This document shows, piece after piece, positions 1 to 9,317 of a stretch of DNA of 64,000 nt. A program made the translations under genes and the position numbers. The notes below the pieces were generated by a model. It did no database searches, was not told where the DNA came from, and was given only the letters and a program-made list of their open reading frames with translations. Positions within the stretch are counted from its first letter, which is position 1. Each line of letters starts with the position of its first letter. Source of the DNA: Pseudomonas xantholysinigenes (GTDB lineage: Bacteria; Pseudomonadota; Gammaproteobacteria; Pseudomonadales; Pseudomonadaceae); the NCBI RefSeq assembly GCF_014268885.2, contig NZ_CP077095.1:2547501-2611500 (forward strand), written 5' to 3'.

Positions 1-214
1 GATGTGGGCCGAGCTGTACAACAAACACAAGGATGATGCGCAGTGGCGCGAATACAGCAAAAATGGCGGCTCGATGCGCCGGCAAATGGTCTGTCACCTG
101 ACCTTGGTGGACGATGGCCGGCAGGTACGCGATAAACCTGTCTGGAATTTGGAGCCTGCCCGTCCTTATGTCGATCATGAAACGGCCTTGAAGATGCAGT
201 GCAATCCCTATTGA
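1..214 (+). CDS. DUF2599-domain protein, C-terminal fragment
   Basis: This is the 3' end of a gene that enters from the left edge; the frame is open from base 2 to the TGA at 212-214. The residues fit a DUF2599 module: a Trp-rich start, a short motif WNLEPARP, then a terminal Cys-Asn-Pro (CNPY). The same WNLEP...CNP signature occurs twice in the convergent gene at 303-1979, so the two are paralogues lying tail to tail. The function of DUF2599 is not known to me. The real N-terminus lies outside the window. Confidence 0.75.
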   Translation, partial: MWAELYNKHKDDAQWREYSKNGGSMRRQMVCHLTLVDDGRQVRDKPVWNLEPARPYVDHETALKMQCNPY

Positions 215-239
215 GGGGCATGTAACGGTGTAAGTTGCG

Positions 240-276
240 CCATGAAACCGGCCCGCGGATATCGGCGGGCCAGTTT
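240..276. terminator. Bidirectional hairpin between convergent DUF2599 genes
   Basis: GGCCCGC and GCGGGCC form a perfect 7-bp stem around an 8-nt loop, with A-rich and T-rich flanks (GAAACC / GGTTTC-like). It sits exactly between two convergent genes, as expected for a shared intrinsic terminator. Confidence 0.6.
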
Positions 277-302
277 CGTTGCTGTTGGGTTATGGGCGTT
301 GG

Positions 303-1979
303 TCAGGGATTGCACAGGGCTGCTTCTGTCTGAGCCGGCGAAGTGGCCTTGCGGAAGGGCTCGAGGTTCCAGTCCTTTTTCTGGCTGTAGTTTTTCCGCA
401 GGCAGGCCAACTGCAATTTCACGCTGCCGGCGACGCCTTCCTGCCACTGCTCGTCGCGTCCGCGTTGGCGGAACAGTTCGGCATACAGGTCATCGCTCGA
501 AGCCTGCCGGCCAATCTGGGTCGGCACTACTTGCAGCCCGAAGAATGTCGTCCCGCTTTTGCTATCGGTCTGTTCGGACCAGAGCGCCGCCTCGATCAGC
601 TTGCGCACCGGGTTGCAGCCGCTCCTCTTCATTTCGTCTGGGTTGACGGTCGGACGGAAGGGCTCGAGGTTCCACTCGCTCTTGCCCGGATAGTTGCTGA
701 CCAGGCATTCGACCTGAGCGCGCATGCTGCCTGGGTAGATCTCGTTTTCGCGCCAGTGCTGGCCGTCTCCATAGCGACTCTCCAGGGCTTCATACGCCGC
801 CTGGACATTGCTCGCATCAATCTTGACGCCCGGCTTGAGCACGACATTGAGAGTCCACTCCTCGCGGCCCATACCTGGATCGTGTCGCCGTATCCACGTG
901 GCGGAGTCGATATAGTCGCGGTTTTCCTGGCCGTCGTTGCCCGCTTGAGGTCGACCGCCCAGTGGTACTACCTGATCGTCGGCCACATAGCTGAAGCGCT
1001 CGCTGGGCGGCCTGGTGAAGTCCATGCGCAGCACCGGTACCGCATAGCCTTGCGCGTAGAGCTTGCGCTGGAAGGCCTGGGCCGGTTTGAGGCCCACGGT
1101 GGCCTTGGCCTTGCTGGTATCGCCGCGGGTGTTGGCGACATAGGTGCTGTTCGGATCCCAGACAAAAGCATCGATGTAGGGCAGGCGAGCGCTGCCGTCG
1201 GATTTCGGCGTTCCAGTCTGGTCATTGCGCAGGAGAAACTCGTTGATCAGCTCTTTGCGGGCGAAGGTATCGGTGAAACGCGTGCCCGGTGCCTGATGGA
1301 CCTTGATCATCGCGTCCCAGTCACTGGGTTGTTCGGCGTTCCATGAGCATTGCTGGACCTGGATGCGGTTCATCGGGTTGAGCAGCGTCGGGCGGGTGCC
1401 TGACCAGCGCCTGCGCCATTGCTCGGCGTCGTTCACCTCCAGGCTGTCACACGACCCCCAGGCCAGCGCCGCATTGAGGTTGGCAGGTGTTGTTGCGGAG
1501 CGGGCCTGATGGTTGGCCGGCAACGCCGCATTGAAGGGCCCGCAGCCATGCCATTGGCGTTCCGGCCCGGTGAAACCGTCAAAGCTGTAGATACACATGA
1601 AGCCGGTTTCCATGACCGGTGCCTTGAGTCGCCTGGCATCTTCAGGCGTGCGCAGGATGAAGCCCGCGGGGCGGATCAGGCGGTTGGTGCTCAGGTCCGC
1701 GCGAATCCAGCTGAAGGAAGAGGCCCCCGTCTTGAGCGCATAGGGGCTGTAGTCCCATGGGTTGAAGGGGCCGTCGTCGACCATCCGCACGGTAACCCCG
1801 CTGCAGTAGTAGTAACCGCGTGGCGCGCCAGTGGGATCCTTGCAGTCGCCGCGGATGGCGTTGTAGTTCGCGTTGATGCGCTTGACGGTATTCTCCGGGG
1901 TATCGACGGCCACTACCGTGACGGCATGCGTGGCCGGCGCCCCGAGCAGCAGCGCAATTGCCAATGTCAGCTTGTTCAT
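303..1979 (-). CDS. Secreted halovibrin-like protein with two C-terminal DUF2599 modules
   Basis: 558 aa. The start is the ATG at 1979, preceded by AGGAGGT (reverse complement of 1981-1990); an upstream in-frame Met at 2027 would put 16 non-signal residues before the obvious signal peptide (MNKLTLAIALLLGAPATHA). The N-terminal ~400 residues resemble what is annotated in pseudomonads as halovibrin HvnA/HvnC-type protein (named for a Vibrio NAD-active secreted enzyme). That name is from memory, and no catalytic motif was verified. Two DUF2599 copies follow, each with WNLEPFR and a closing CNP; the first ends near residue 450 and the second is the extreme C-terminus. Export to periplasm or medium is expected. 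Confidence 0.7.
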   Translation of the reverse strand: MNKLTLAIALLLGAPATHAVTVVAVDTPENTVKRINANYNAIRGDCKDPTGAPRGYYYCSGVTVRMVDDGPFNPWDYSPYALKTGASSFSWIRADLSTNRLIRPAGFILRTPEDARRLKAPVMETGFMCIYSFDGFTGPERQWHGCGPFNAALPANHQARSATTPANLNAALAWGSCDSLEVNDAEQWRRRWSGTRPTLLNPMNRIQVQQCSWNAEQPSDWDAMIKVHQAPGTRFTDTFARKELINEFLLRNDQTGTPKSDGSARLPYIDAFVWDPNSTYVANTRGDTSKAKATVGLKPAQAFQRKLYAQGYAVPVLRMDFTRPPSERFSYVADDQVVPLGGRPQAGNDGQENRDYIDSATWIRRHDPGMGREEWTLNVVLKPGVKIDASNVQAAYEALESRYGDGQHWRENEIYPGSMRAQVECLVSNYPGKSEWNLEPFRPTVNPDEMKRSGCNPVRKLIEAALWSEQTDSKSGTTFFGLQVVPTQIGRQASSDDLYAELFRQRGRDEQWQEGVAGSVKLQLACLRKNYSQKKDWNLEPFRKATSPAQTEAALCNP

Positions 1980-2074
1980 GGGACCTCCTGTCTTGGCTGG
2001 GAGGTCCACGTTCTGCCAGGCACGCAAAGGTGTCTACTGGGAGAAATGCCAGGTGGTCGAGGGCCGGTTCGCCT

Positions 2075-3709
2075 TCAGACCTTGAACTGGCGTAGCAGCT
2101 GCTCCAGCTCCTCGCTCAACTGTGCCAAGGCACTGCCGGCATCGCTGGACTGGCGCGCCGCTTCGGCGGTTTGTTGCGACAGGTCGGCGGTTTCGGTGAC
2201 GTTGCGGTTGATCTCTTCGACCACATGGGATTGCTGCAAGGTGGCGCTGGCGATCGAGGCATTGAGTGCGCCGAGGTTGCCCAGGGCCTGGCTGATGGCG
2301 TCCAGGCTGCTGCCGGCCTCGCGGGCCTGCGCGACGGTCTGGCGCGAGGCCTCGCTGCTGGTGTCGATGGCCCTCACCGCCGCCTCCGATTGCCCTTGCA
2401 GATGCTCGATCATGGTCTGGATCTCGGCGGTCGACTGGGCGGTACGTTGGGCCAGCAGGCGCACTTCGTCGGCGACCACGGCGAAACCTCGGCCTTGTTC
2501 GCCCGCGCGGGCCGCCTCGATGGCGGCGTTGAGGGCGAGCAGGTTGGTCTGCTCGGCGATCGAGCGGATCACTTCGAGCACCCCGCCAATCTTGGTGCTG
2601 TGGCTGGCCAGTTCGCGGATCACCTGCACCGCCTGGTCGATGGTCGCCGAGAGCTGGTCGATCTGTTGCAGGCTGCCGTGAATCGCCTGCTGGCCATGGC
2701 CGACCTGGGTCTGGGCGTTGCGCATTTCGCTGGCGGCCTGTTCGGCGTGCTTGGCCACGTCCTGCACGGCATAGGTGACTTCGTTGACCGCCGTGGCCAC
2801 CTGGTCCATCTGCAGCGACTGCTGGGCGCTGCGGGTCTGGGCTGCGCCGGCGTTGTCGCCGACATGCCCGGCGGACTCGGCCAAGGCATGGGCGGCGCCC
2901 TGCAACTGGCCGATAACGCCCTGCAACTTGCCGTTGAAGCGGTTGAAGTGCTCGCCCAGGTGGGTGATCTCGTCGCGGCCATGGGTGTCCAGGCGACGGG
3001 TCAGGTCGCTTTCGCCGCTGGCGATGTTGCCCATGGCCTGCACCGCCTCCTGCAGTGGGCGGGCAATGCTGCGGGCGATCAACAGCACCAGCAGGCCCAT
3101 CACCAAGGCGATGGCCAGGCCCACCAGCGAGGCCTCGCGCAACTGGCGGGTAAACTCGGCCTGCACGTCGTCGACGTACACCCCCGAACCGATGATCCAG
3201 CCCCAGGGTTTGAACAACTGGATGTAGGAGGTCTTGGCCACCGGCTCGCTGGCGCCGGGCTTGGGCCAGCGGTAGTCGACAGGGCCGGCGCCCTGGCTGC
3301 GGGCCAGGGCGACCATTTCGTTGAACACGGCAAAGCCGTCGGGGTCGCGGATCGCCGAGAGGTCCTGGCCGTCGAGCTTGGGGTTGGCCGGGTGCATGAT
3401 CATTTTCGGCTGCAGGTCATTGATCCAGAAGTAGTCGTTCTGGTCGTAGCGCAGCCCGCGCACTACCTGCAGGGCCTGTTGCTGCGCGGCTTCGCGGGTC
3501 AGGCTGCCGGCTGCCTCCAACCCCTGGTAGTAGGCCAGCACGCCGGCGGCGGTCTGTACCACGTGGCGGGTCTTCTCGGCCTTGGCCTGGTACAGGTCGC
3601 CATGCAACTGGCGCAACAGCAACAGCCCCAACACTACCAGCATAGCCACGGCCACCAGCAGGATCAGCCACAGGCGGCGGCTGATCGACATCGACCTCAG
3701 GGTCTTCAT
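2075..3709 (-). CDS. Methyl-accepting chemotaxis protein, single-Cache type
   Basis: 544 aa chemoreceptor. Transmembrane helix 1 spans about residues 10-30. The periplasmic single-Cache domain follows (about 40-185) with the family pattern YFWINDL...MIMHP...LDGQDL...GWIIGSG. Transmembrane helix 2 is at about 190-212, then HAMP (about 212-265) and a full MCP signalling coiled coil. The signalling tip reads [19 protein letters not shown], with Gln/Glu-rich flanks suitable for methylation. Single-Cache receptors commonly sense small organic acids; the ligand here is unknown. The ATG start has GGAGT about 8 nt upstream. It stands alone, pointing away from uppP. Confidence 0.93.
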   Translation of the reverse strand: MKTLRSMSISRRLWLILLVAVAMLVVLGLLLLRQLHGDLYQAKAEKTRHVVQTAAGVLAYYQGLEAAGSLTREAAQQQALQVVRGLRYDQNDYFWINDLQPKMIMHPANPKLDGQDLSAIRDPDGFAVFNEMVALARSQGAGPVDYRWPKPGASEPVAKTSYIQLFKPWGWIIGSGVYVDDVQAEFTRQLREASLVGLAIALVMGLLVLLIARSIARPLQEAVQAMGNIASGESDLTRRLDTHGRDEITHLGEHFNRFNGKLQGVIGQLQGAAHALAESAGHVGDNAGAAQTRSAQQSLQMDQVATAVNEVTYAVQDVAKHAEQAASEMRNAQTQVGHGQQAIHGSLQQIDQLSATIDQAVQVIRELASHSTKIGGVLEVIRSIAEQTNLLALNAAIEAARAGEQGRGFAVVADEVRLLAQRTAQSTAEIQTMIEHLQGQSEAAVRAIDTSSEASRQTVAQAREAGSSLDAISQALGNLGALNASIASATLQQSHVVEEINRNVTETADLSQQTAEAARQSSDAGSALAQLSEELEQLLRQFKV

Positions 3710-4009
3710 GATGCGCTACTCCAGTCTTGTTCTTTTTTTCGTCTGCATCCAAGCATGCTTTGCCGTCGGTCCCCACACGACCAACGGCTAATTGGGGAAA
3801 ATCAGACATGCCATGTTGCAGGTAATACAGGAGCTGCAACACTTGCTCTGATAGGATTTCGGCCGCGCCAGATGAAACCTTTAGGCCACTGAACTTTTCA
3901 GCTGGCTTCGGGACCAACTGTCGCTGTAAAACAGCGTCGCCGCGTGCGGTACCTGTAGATAAATCAAAATAAGCGGCCTGCCACGCGCAGCGTCGCACTT
4001 GGGGGATTG

Positions 4010-4840
4010 ATGGATTTTTGGAGTGCCTTGCAGGCAATCATCTTGGGCGTGGTCGAGGGCCTGACGGAGTTTTTGCCGATTTCCAGTACTGGGCACCAGA
4101 TCATCGTTGCCGACCTGATCGGCTTTGGCGGTGAGCGCGCCATGGCGTTCAACATCATCATCCAGCTGGGCGCCATCCTCGCGGTGGTGTGGGAGTTTCG
4201 GCGCAAGATCCTCGATATCGTCGTCGGCTTGCCAACCCAGGCGCCGGCACGGCGCTTCACCGCCAACCTGTTGATCGCGTTCTTGCCGGCGGTGGTGCTG
4301 GGCGTGCTGTTTGCCGACCTGATTCATGAATACCTGTTCAACCCGGTTACTGTCGCCGCAGCGCTGGTGGTGGGCGGGGTGATCATGCTGTGGGCCGAGC
4401 GGCGCCAGCATCGGGTGGAAGTCGACCATGTCGACGAGATGCGCTGGACCCATGCCTTGAAGATCGGATTCATCCAGTGCCTGGCGATGATCCCCGGGAC
4501 CTCGCGCTCCGGCTCGACCATCATTGGTGGGCTGCTGTTCGGCCTGTCGCGCAAGGCCGCGACCGAGTTCTCGTTCTTCCTGGCCATGCCGACCATGGTC
4601 GGCGCCGCCGTGTACTCGGGCTACAAGTACCGTGAGCTGTTCCAGCCCGGCGACCTGCCGGTGTTCGCCTTGGGCTTCGTGGTGTCGTTCATCTTCGCCA
4701 TGATCGCCGTGCGTGGCCTGCTGAAGTTCATCGCCAACCACAGCTATGCGGTGTTTGCTTGGTACCGCATCGCCTTCGGCCTGTTGATCCTGGCTACCTG
4801 GGAATTCGGCTGGGTCGACTGGGCGACGGCGCACGGCTGA
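4010..4840 (+). CDS. uppP: Undecaprenyl-diphosphatase UppP (BacA)
   Basis: 276 aa integral membrane enzyme that dephosphorylates undecaprenyl pyrophosphate to recycle the lipid carrier for peptidoglycan; overexpression is known to raise bacitracin resistance. Both family motifs are present: [15 protein letters not shown] near the N-terminus and PGTSRSGST near residue 170. Several hydrophobic helices follow. The ATG at 4010 is preferred over an in-frame TTG one codon earlier; GGGGG lies just upstream. The stop codon overlaps the start of the next gene (TGATG), so the two are translationally coupled. Confidence 0.96.
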   Translation: MDFWSALQAIILGVVEGLTEFLPISSTGHQIIVADLIGFGGERAMAFNIIIQLGAILAVVWEFRRKILDIVVGLPTQAPARRFTANLLIAFLPAVVLGVLFADLIHEYLFNPVTVAAALVVGGVIMLWAERRQHRVEVDHVDEMRWTHALKIGFIQCLAMIPGTSRSGSTIIGGLLFGLSRKAATEFSFFLAMPTMVGAAVYSGYKYRELFQPGDLPVFALGFVVSFIFAMIAVRGLLKFIANHSYAVFAWYRIAFGLLILATWEFGWVDWATAHG

Positions 4841-5262
4841 TGGCACGGGAACAGACGGTGGGCCGGGCAGAGGCCCAAGGGGTGCGTAACCCGCGCCTGA
4901 AGTTGCTGGTGCTTGCGGGTTTGTGCCTGTTGCCACTGTTGGGGAGCTTGCAGATGGGGCTCAGTGGGCAGTCCTGGTTGCCGTTGGCGCTGTATCCGGC
5001 GGTGAGCCTGATCAGCCTGCTGCTGTATTGGCAGGACAAGCAGCAGGCACGCAGCCAAGCCTGGCGCACGCCGGAGAAGGTGCTGCATGCCAGCGAACTG
5101 CTGGGAGGCTGGCCCGGGGCATTGCTGGCCCAGCAACTGTTCCGCCACAAGACCCGCAAGCTGTCCTATCAGCTGGTGTTCTGGGCCATCGTTGCCGTGC
5201 ACCAACTGTTCTGGATCGATCACCTGGTGCTGGGGGGCCGTTGGCTGGGCCAATTGTTCTGA
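4840..5262 (+). CDS. DUF1294 small membrane protein
   Basis: 140 aa. It begins inside the uppP stop codon (TGATG), so it is very likely co-translated with uppP. Three or four hydrophobic segments are visible, with the DUF1294 pattern (YWQDKQQAR ... LHASELLGGWPGALLAQQLFRHKTRK). The family has no established function. It often occurs alone or fused to a cold-shock domain, which is absent here. Confidence 0.85.
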   Translation: MAREQTVGRAEAQGVRNPRLKLLVLAGLCLLPLLGSLQMGLSGQSWLPLALYPAVSLISLLLYWQDKQQARSQAWRTPEKVLHASELLGGWPGALLAQQLFRHKTRKLSYQLVFWAIVAVHQLFWIDHLVLGGRWLGQLF

Positions 5263-5271
5263 TCCATTCAC

Positions 5272-5360
5272 CTGTAGGAGCCAGCCTGGCTGGCGAAACC
5301 GGCGACGCGGTGGCTGGCACCGGCTTTGCCGGTGTTCGCGGGTAAACCCGCTCCCACAGA
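5272..5360. repeat. REP/BIME-type element
   Basis: An imperfect inverted pair of pseudomonad REP sequences, CTGTAGGAGCC at the left and GCGGGTAAACCCGCTCCCACAG at the right, with internal GGCACCGGCTTTGCCGGTG stem. It lies between the ends of two convergent genes. Confidence 0.75.
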
Positions 5361-5417
5361 CCTCAAACCATGCGCGTCACCTGTATGAGCCAGGCGACGC
5401 GCTGCATGCACATTACA

Positions 5418-5780
5418 TCAGTCCAGCAGCAAGCCCACCTGTAGCCGCTTGGGCAAGCGCCGTACCACCAACTGGTGCGAGCGGCGCAGCAAGTCGCTGA
5501 TTTCCTCCCGGCCCATGGGGTAGGGATATTCCAGGCTGACCCACTTGGCCCTTGCCAGGTAGGGGGCCGGGCGTATCCCCGGGCGGTCGCAATAGCCCAG
5601 GAACAGTTCATCAGCCAGCTTGAACGCCAGCCCGTCGCCGCTCAGCCCTTGTATTGCGAACATCTTGTTGCCGGCCACCGAGAACACCCGTATGCCGCCC
5701 CACTTGTAGTCCTCCTGGGCCCCGGGCAGGGCCAGGCAGAAGGTCGCGACCTGTTCCGCTGTCATTCTTTGCTCAGACAT
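5418..5780 (-). CDS. MmcQ/YjbR family protein
   Basis: 120 aa, starting at ATG 5780 (MSEQRMTAEQ) with GGAGAG upstream; a Met four codons earlier lacks a better site. The pattern matches the MmcQ/YjbR fold: ALPGAQEDYKWGGIRVFSVAGNKMFAI ... RAKWVSLEYPYPMGREEISDLLRRSHQLVVRRLPK. This double-wing family has been linked to DNA binding by structure, but its role is unclear. The start overlaps the end of the upstream LysR gene by 8 nt, indicating one transcript. Confidence 0.85.
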   Translation of the reverse strand: MSEQRMTAEQVATFCLALPGAQEDYKWGGIRVFSVAGNKMFAIQGLSGDGLAFKLADELFLGYCDRPGIRPAPYLARAKWVSLEYPYPMGREEISDLLRRSHQLVVRRLPKRLQVGLLLD

Positions 5781-6657
5781 AGCGCTCTCCACACGCCTCG
5801 AACGAAGCCGCCAGGTGGTCGATCCAGACCCTTACCGCCGGCAGCAATCCGCGCCGATGCGGATATACCGCCTGCAGGTAGCCGCCCGGCAGCGACCAGT
5901 CTGGCAGTAGCCGCACCAGTTCGCCACGGGCCAGTTCCTCTTCGCAGAACATGCTGGGCAGGGCAGTGAAACCCAGGCCCGCGCGTACCGCGGCGTTACG
6001 CACGACGAAGTCGTCGATGGCCAGGCGTGGCTCCAGCGCCACATCTTCCTGGCGGCCATTGGGGCCGAACAGGCGAAAATGCACCAGGCGGTCAGCCTCG
6101 GTCGCCCCCAGCACCGGCAGTGTCGCCAGTTGCGCTGGCTCGCGGACATGATCGGCAAAGCCCGGTGCCGCCACCAGTTGCATCTGCGCCTGGCGCAGGC
6201 GACGGGTCACCAGGGCCGGGTCCTCGTCGCCCAGGTCACGTACCCGCAAGGCCACGTCGATGCCCTCGGAAATCAGGTCGACGCGCCTGTTAAGCAGCAC
6301 CATGTCCAGTTGCACCAGGGGATACTGCGCCAGGAAGCGGCTGATGACATCCGGCAGGAAGGCATGGGCCAGCGCCACCGGGCAGGACACCCGCAGGCGA
6401 CCACGGGGTTCGCTGGACATGCTCGCCACCACTTCGTCGGCCATTTCCGCCTCCAGCAGCATGGCCTGGCAGTGGCTCAGGTAGCGCTCGCCCACGGCGG
6501 TGAGCTTGAGCTGGCGGGTCGTGCGTTGCAGCAGGCGGGTGCCCAGGCGCTCCTCGAGCTCGGCGATGCGCCGTGACAGCCGCGACTTGGGGATGCCCAG
6601 CAGTCGCCCGGCGGCGGCGAAACCACCGGCTTCGACCACCCGGGCGAAGTAGAACAG
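5773..6657 (-). pseudogene. LysR-family regulator lacking its start (azoR-divergent type)
   Basis: The frame encodes a full LysR regulator from 'LFYFARVVEAGGFAAAGRLLG' (helix-turn-helix) through the substrate-binding domain to a TGA at 5773. Upstream of residue Leu at 6657 there is no ATG, GTG or TTG in frame before a stop near 6728; the first possible initiator is an internal GTG (6639), which would delete part of helix 1. GC content drops sharply at about 6660. In pseudomonads this LysR type is normally divergent from azoR, which here lies 8 kb away. The simplest reading is that an island inserted at the LysR start codon and decapitated it. Rescue from a non-canonical start is possible. Confidence 0.65.
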
Positions 6658-6734
6658 ATGGCCTGTTTTCCTAGCCGCACCACTAATTAAAACTAGATTT
6701 ATTGAAGAAAACCAATGTGTTAAGGCCTAAAAGG

Positions 6735-6753
6735 TTTTGACGATTCGTCAAAA
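6735..6753. promoter_or_regulatory. 19-bp palindrome TTTTGACGA-T-TCGTCAAAA
   Basis: A perfect inverted repeat with a single central base lies in the AT-rich gap between the LysR fragment and the LysR paralogue. It could be an operator or a weak hairpin; no T-run follows, so a terminator is less likely. It lies at the left border of the island. Confidence 0.4.
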
Positions 6754-6843
6754 ACAACGCTCGAAACGTCACTGATGCTCTCCCTGAGCCTAGCGCTCAA
6801 ACCAACCGAATCAACCCCTCCGGTTCATCAATTATTGAGATAC

Positions 6844-7827
6844 TTAAAGAGGACGGTCGCCGCACTGATCGAATGCATGCGCCAGACATTCGAGCCAGGC
6901 CCTTACGGCTGGCAAGACTCCTCTCCGGTGTGGGTACACCGCCTGCAACCATGCAGGAGGGCAGTGCCACTCTGGCAGTAGTCGCACGAGCTTCCCCTCG
7001 GCGAGTTCCGATTCGCAATACATCATCGGAAGCACCGTAAAGCCCAGTCCGGCCAGCGCCATTTCTTTACGCATCGAAAAATCTTCGACCCCTAACCTTG
7101 CGGGCATGGTCAGCTCAAACCGTTCACCTGTCTCGTTGAAAAGCCGCGTTCGCGCTAAGCGATCCGGATCCAGCGCTCCGAGGAACGGTAGAGCAGCCAG
7201 TTCTCGCGGATGTCCGAACTTTCGACCGTCCGCGAAATCAGGCGAAGCTACCACTTCGGTATGGGCTTCACGTAGCCTCCTTGTGATCAGGTTAAGTTCC
7301 TCATCGTCTGCCTCGCGAACCCTGAGGGCGACATCAATCCCCTCATTGATCAGGTCAACACGACGATTGACCAGCAGCAGATCGAGCTCCACCTGCGGGT
7401 ACTTCTCTAAAAATTCCCGCACAATCGGCGTCAGAAATTGACTCGCCAAACCCACTGGGCTGCTCACTCGTAGCGGCCCTCGTGGCACGCTAGCAGCGCT
7501 AGCCACCATCTCATCAGCCAGATCGGCTTCAATCAGCATCGCTTGGCAATGTCGCAAGTACCGCTCGCCTAGAGCGGTCAACTGCAGCTTGCGGGTGGTG
7601 CGCTGGATCAGCCGAGCATTCAAGCGCTCCTCAAGCTCAGCGATTCGACGGGAGAGTCGTGATTTGGGTACTCCCAAGATACGGCCTGCTGCTGAGAAGC
7701 CGCCTGATTCGACAACCTTGGCGAAGTAATACAAATCGTTCAGGTTTCTAGGATCGCCGGTAGGCACGTAATTTAAATCCAGTGAAGAGCGGTGAGTAGG
7801 CATCCGGCCTGAAGTGGTTGAACTCAT
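6844..7827 (-). CDS. LysR-family transcriptional regulator (paralogue on island)
   Basis: 327 aa. It has the same architecture and close similarity to the decapitated LysR next to it (NDLYYFAKVVESGGFSAAGRILGVPKSRLSRRIAELEERL), so HTH at about residues 30-90 and a LysR substrate domain after. Codon use and GC are lower than in the 5773-6657 copy. The N-terminus carries about 25 residues more than usual before the HTH; the annotated ATG (7827) lacks a strong ribosome site and a Met at 7803 is an alternative. Target genes are unknown; no divergent partner is intact. Confidence 0.82.
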   Translation of the reverse strand: MSSTTSGRMPTHRSSLDLNYVPTGDPRNLNDLYYFAKVVESGGFSAAGRILGVPKSRLSRRIAELEERLNARLIQRTTRKLQLTALGERYLRHCQAMLIEADLADEMVASAASVPRGPLRVSSPVGLASQFLTPIVREFLEKYPQVELDLLLVNRRVDLINEGIDVALRVREADDEELNLITRRLREAHTEVVASPDFADGRKFGHPRELAALPFLGALDPDRLARTRLFNETGERFELTMPARLGVEDFSMRKEMALAGLGFTVLPMMYCESELAEGKLVRLLPEWHCPPAWLQAVYPHRRGVLPAVRAWLECLAHAFDQCGDRPL

Positions 7828-8227
7828 AGATGGCTTAGGGCCTCGCCATTAAAAGGGCTCGACGTACTATGGAACTGCTCTCGTCCAGATCGTCTTCACA
7901 GCCAGTGCCACAGCCAGCGTCGCAACCCCAGAATGAGTACGGTGGGACGGCTTAAAACAGCTTAGGTACGTTATCACAGCGTGGCGTTTAAGGGTCACGA
8001 AAGCGTTGAGTCCATGGATTTGATGAGGACTTGAACACGCTGAAAGCAGCGCCATCCCCGCAGGTCGGACGGGAGCTGAACTTCTATATTCATGGCCCGT
8101 GATCCGAGACGAGCGCTTCAGAAGCGTCGATTTGGATCTTACCGTCAATGATCCCCCTATGCCCCAATGCCTGCCCGTTCTTACTCACCGTCGAGAAAAC
8201 AAGGCCAATTGAATCCGGAGCTATCCC
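7828..8227. other. Gene-free stretch on island
   Basis: About 400 nt with no convincing gene. A 93-codon minus-strand frame (7867-8148) has low-complexity, Arg/Ser-rich composition and no recognisable domain. The segment may be decayed DNA or carry the LysR promoter. Confidence 0.4.
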
Positions 8228-9206
8228 TCAAAAATCATAGATTCTTGGAGTGTGCATAAAGCGGACACAGCGTCCCTGCGTATCTTGGACGGAGCACTTC
8301 AAGATCGCTCCCGCTTCGGTAGGTTCGATCTTCTGTGTTTCGTTCAGGCGATTTTCTGTGAGCCGGTTCAAGAGCTTCGGCCCCAACCCCAGCACGAGAT
8401 CGATCTCATCCTGGCCGTGGACGGTCATGAGATCTTTCTGGATAGCGAATGAATCGAACTGGTAATTTTTTGGGTCGGGAATGTCCAAAAAAGCTAGTGC
8501 TTACACTGACCACGCGATGCAGCATCAGGACACAGGTCATTCCAGGGCCATTGCTGCTGTACTTGCCACGCGAAGTTCCCGCAGCTGGTTCGCCGCTTGG
8601 CCATTGTTCTGACTCCACGTAAGCAGAAAGATAGATATTGGAATCCTGGAATGAGAGCGCCAGGGGCTTCAGCAGATAGGTGCATTCCGCGTCCTCGGCA
8701 TCCCGCGGCTTGTACACCATGGTGAGGCTATGGTCAGCCAATAAAGCGGCTTGAATGATATCCAGGTGGGCCGGGTCGTAGATGCCAGGGAGGAGGGTCA
8801 TGAATCGCGTGCCGGACGTGATGCGGCCTTGCGCAATCAGGTCTTGCTTCGAGTTTCGAGTGATCACGCCCAACGCATAGTCACGCAGCGTGACCAGTTG
8901 CTTGGTCACAAGCTTGAAGCCGAAGCGCTCAGAATGCTGCAGCATCGCGAGGAGGGTCATCGACTCGGTCGGCGTCAGTACCAAGTCAAGGCTCACATTC
9001 CTGTGCAGCCTCCATTGAAATGACTTTTTACCTTTGGGTTTCTCACCGACGACCTGCTCTTCTTTGGCCAAGGCTCGCAGATCACGCAAGGTGGTTTTGA
9101 TGTGGGGGATTTGCTCGGCCCATTCAGTTTGCAAGGCATGCAGTTCCTCGGTCGTAAGCGGAGTTCTCGCACGGTGCAAAATCTTCGTCAGCGTTCTGCG
9201 GCGCAA
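8228..9206 (-). pseudogene. WYL-domain regulator, frameshifted in a T6 tract
   Basis: The N-terminal helix-turn-helix (RRRTLTKILHRARTPLTTEELHALQ) and most of the WYL domain (ADHSLTMVYKPRD ... LKPLALSFQDSNIYLSAYV ... MLHRVVSVS) run in one frame from 9206. The expected C-terminal part (DIPDPKNYQFDSF ... GQDEIDLVLGLGP ... RFMHT) is in the next frame, ending at 8228. The shift falls on a run of six A/T at 8487-8492: five would restore VSVSTSFLDIPDPKNY. Either the gene is a recent pseudogene or this is a homopolymer sequencing error. WYL regulators commonly control phage-defence loci and bind ligands such as nucleic acids or nucleotides. Confidence 0.75.
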
Positions 9207-9241
9207 ATCTTTCGGCTTAATTTCGCTCTCGGTAGGTACTC

Positions 9242-9260
9242 AGGGACAAAAAGTGTCCTT
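9242..9260. promoter_or_regulatory. GGACA-N5-TGTCC inverted repeat
   Basis: A short palindrome (GGACAAAAAGTGTCC) lies between the WYL regulator start (9206, leftward) and the gene starting at 9318 (rightward). Its position fits an operator for the WYL protein, but the arms are only 5 bp. Confidence 0.35.
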
Positions 9261-9317
9261 ATGGTGCTGCAGTATCGCTTTGCCAGCAACGAATTCTGGA
9301 CATTACCTGGAGTGGTT

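Noticed and set aside
7867..8148. 93-codon minus-strand ORF on the island
   Set aside because: No ribosome site, atypical Ser/Arg-rich composition and no recognisable domain.
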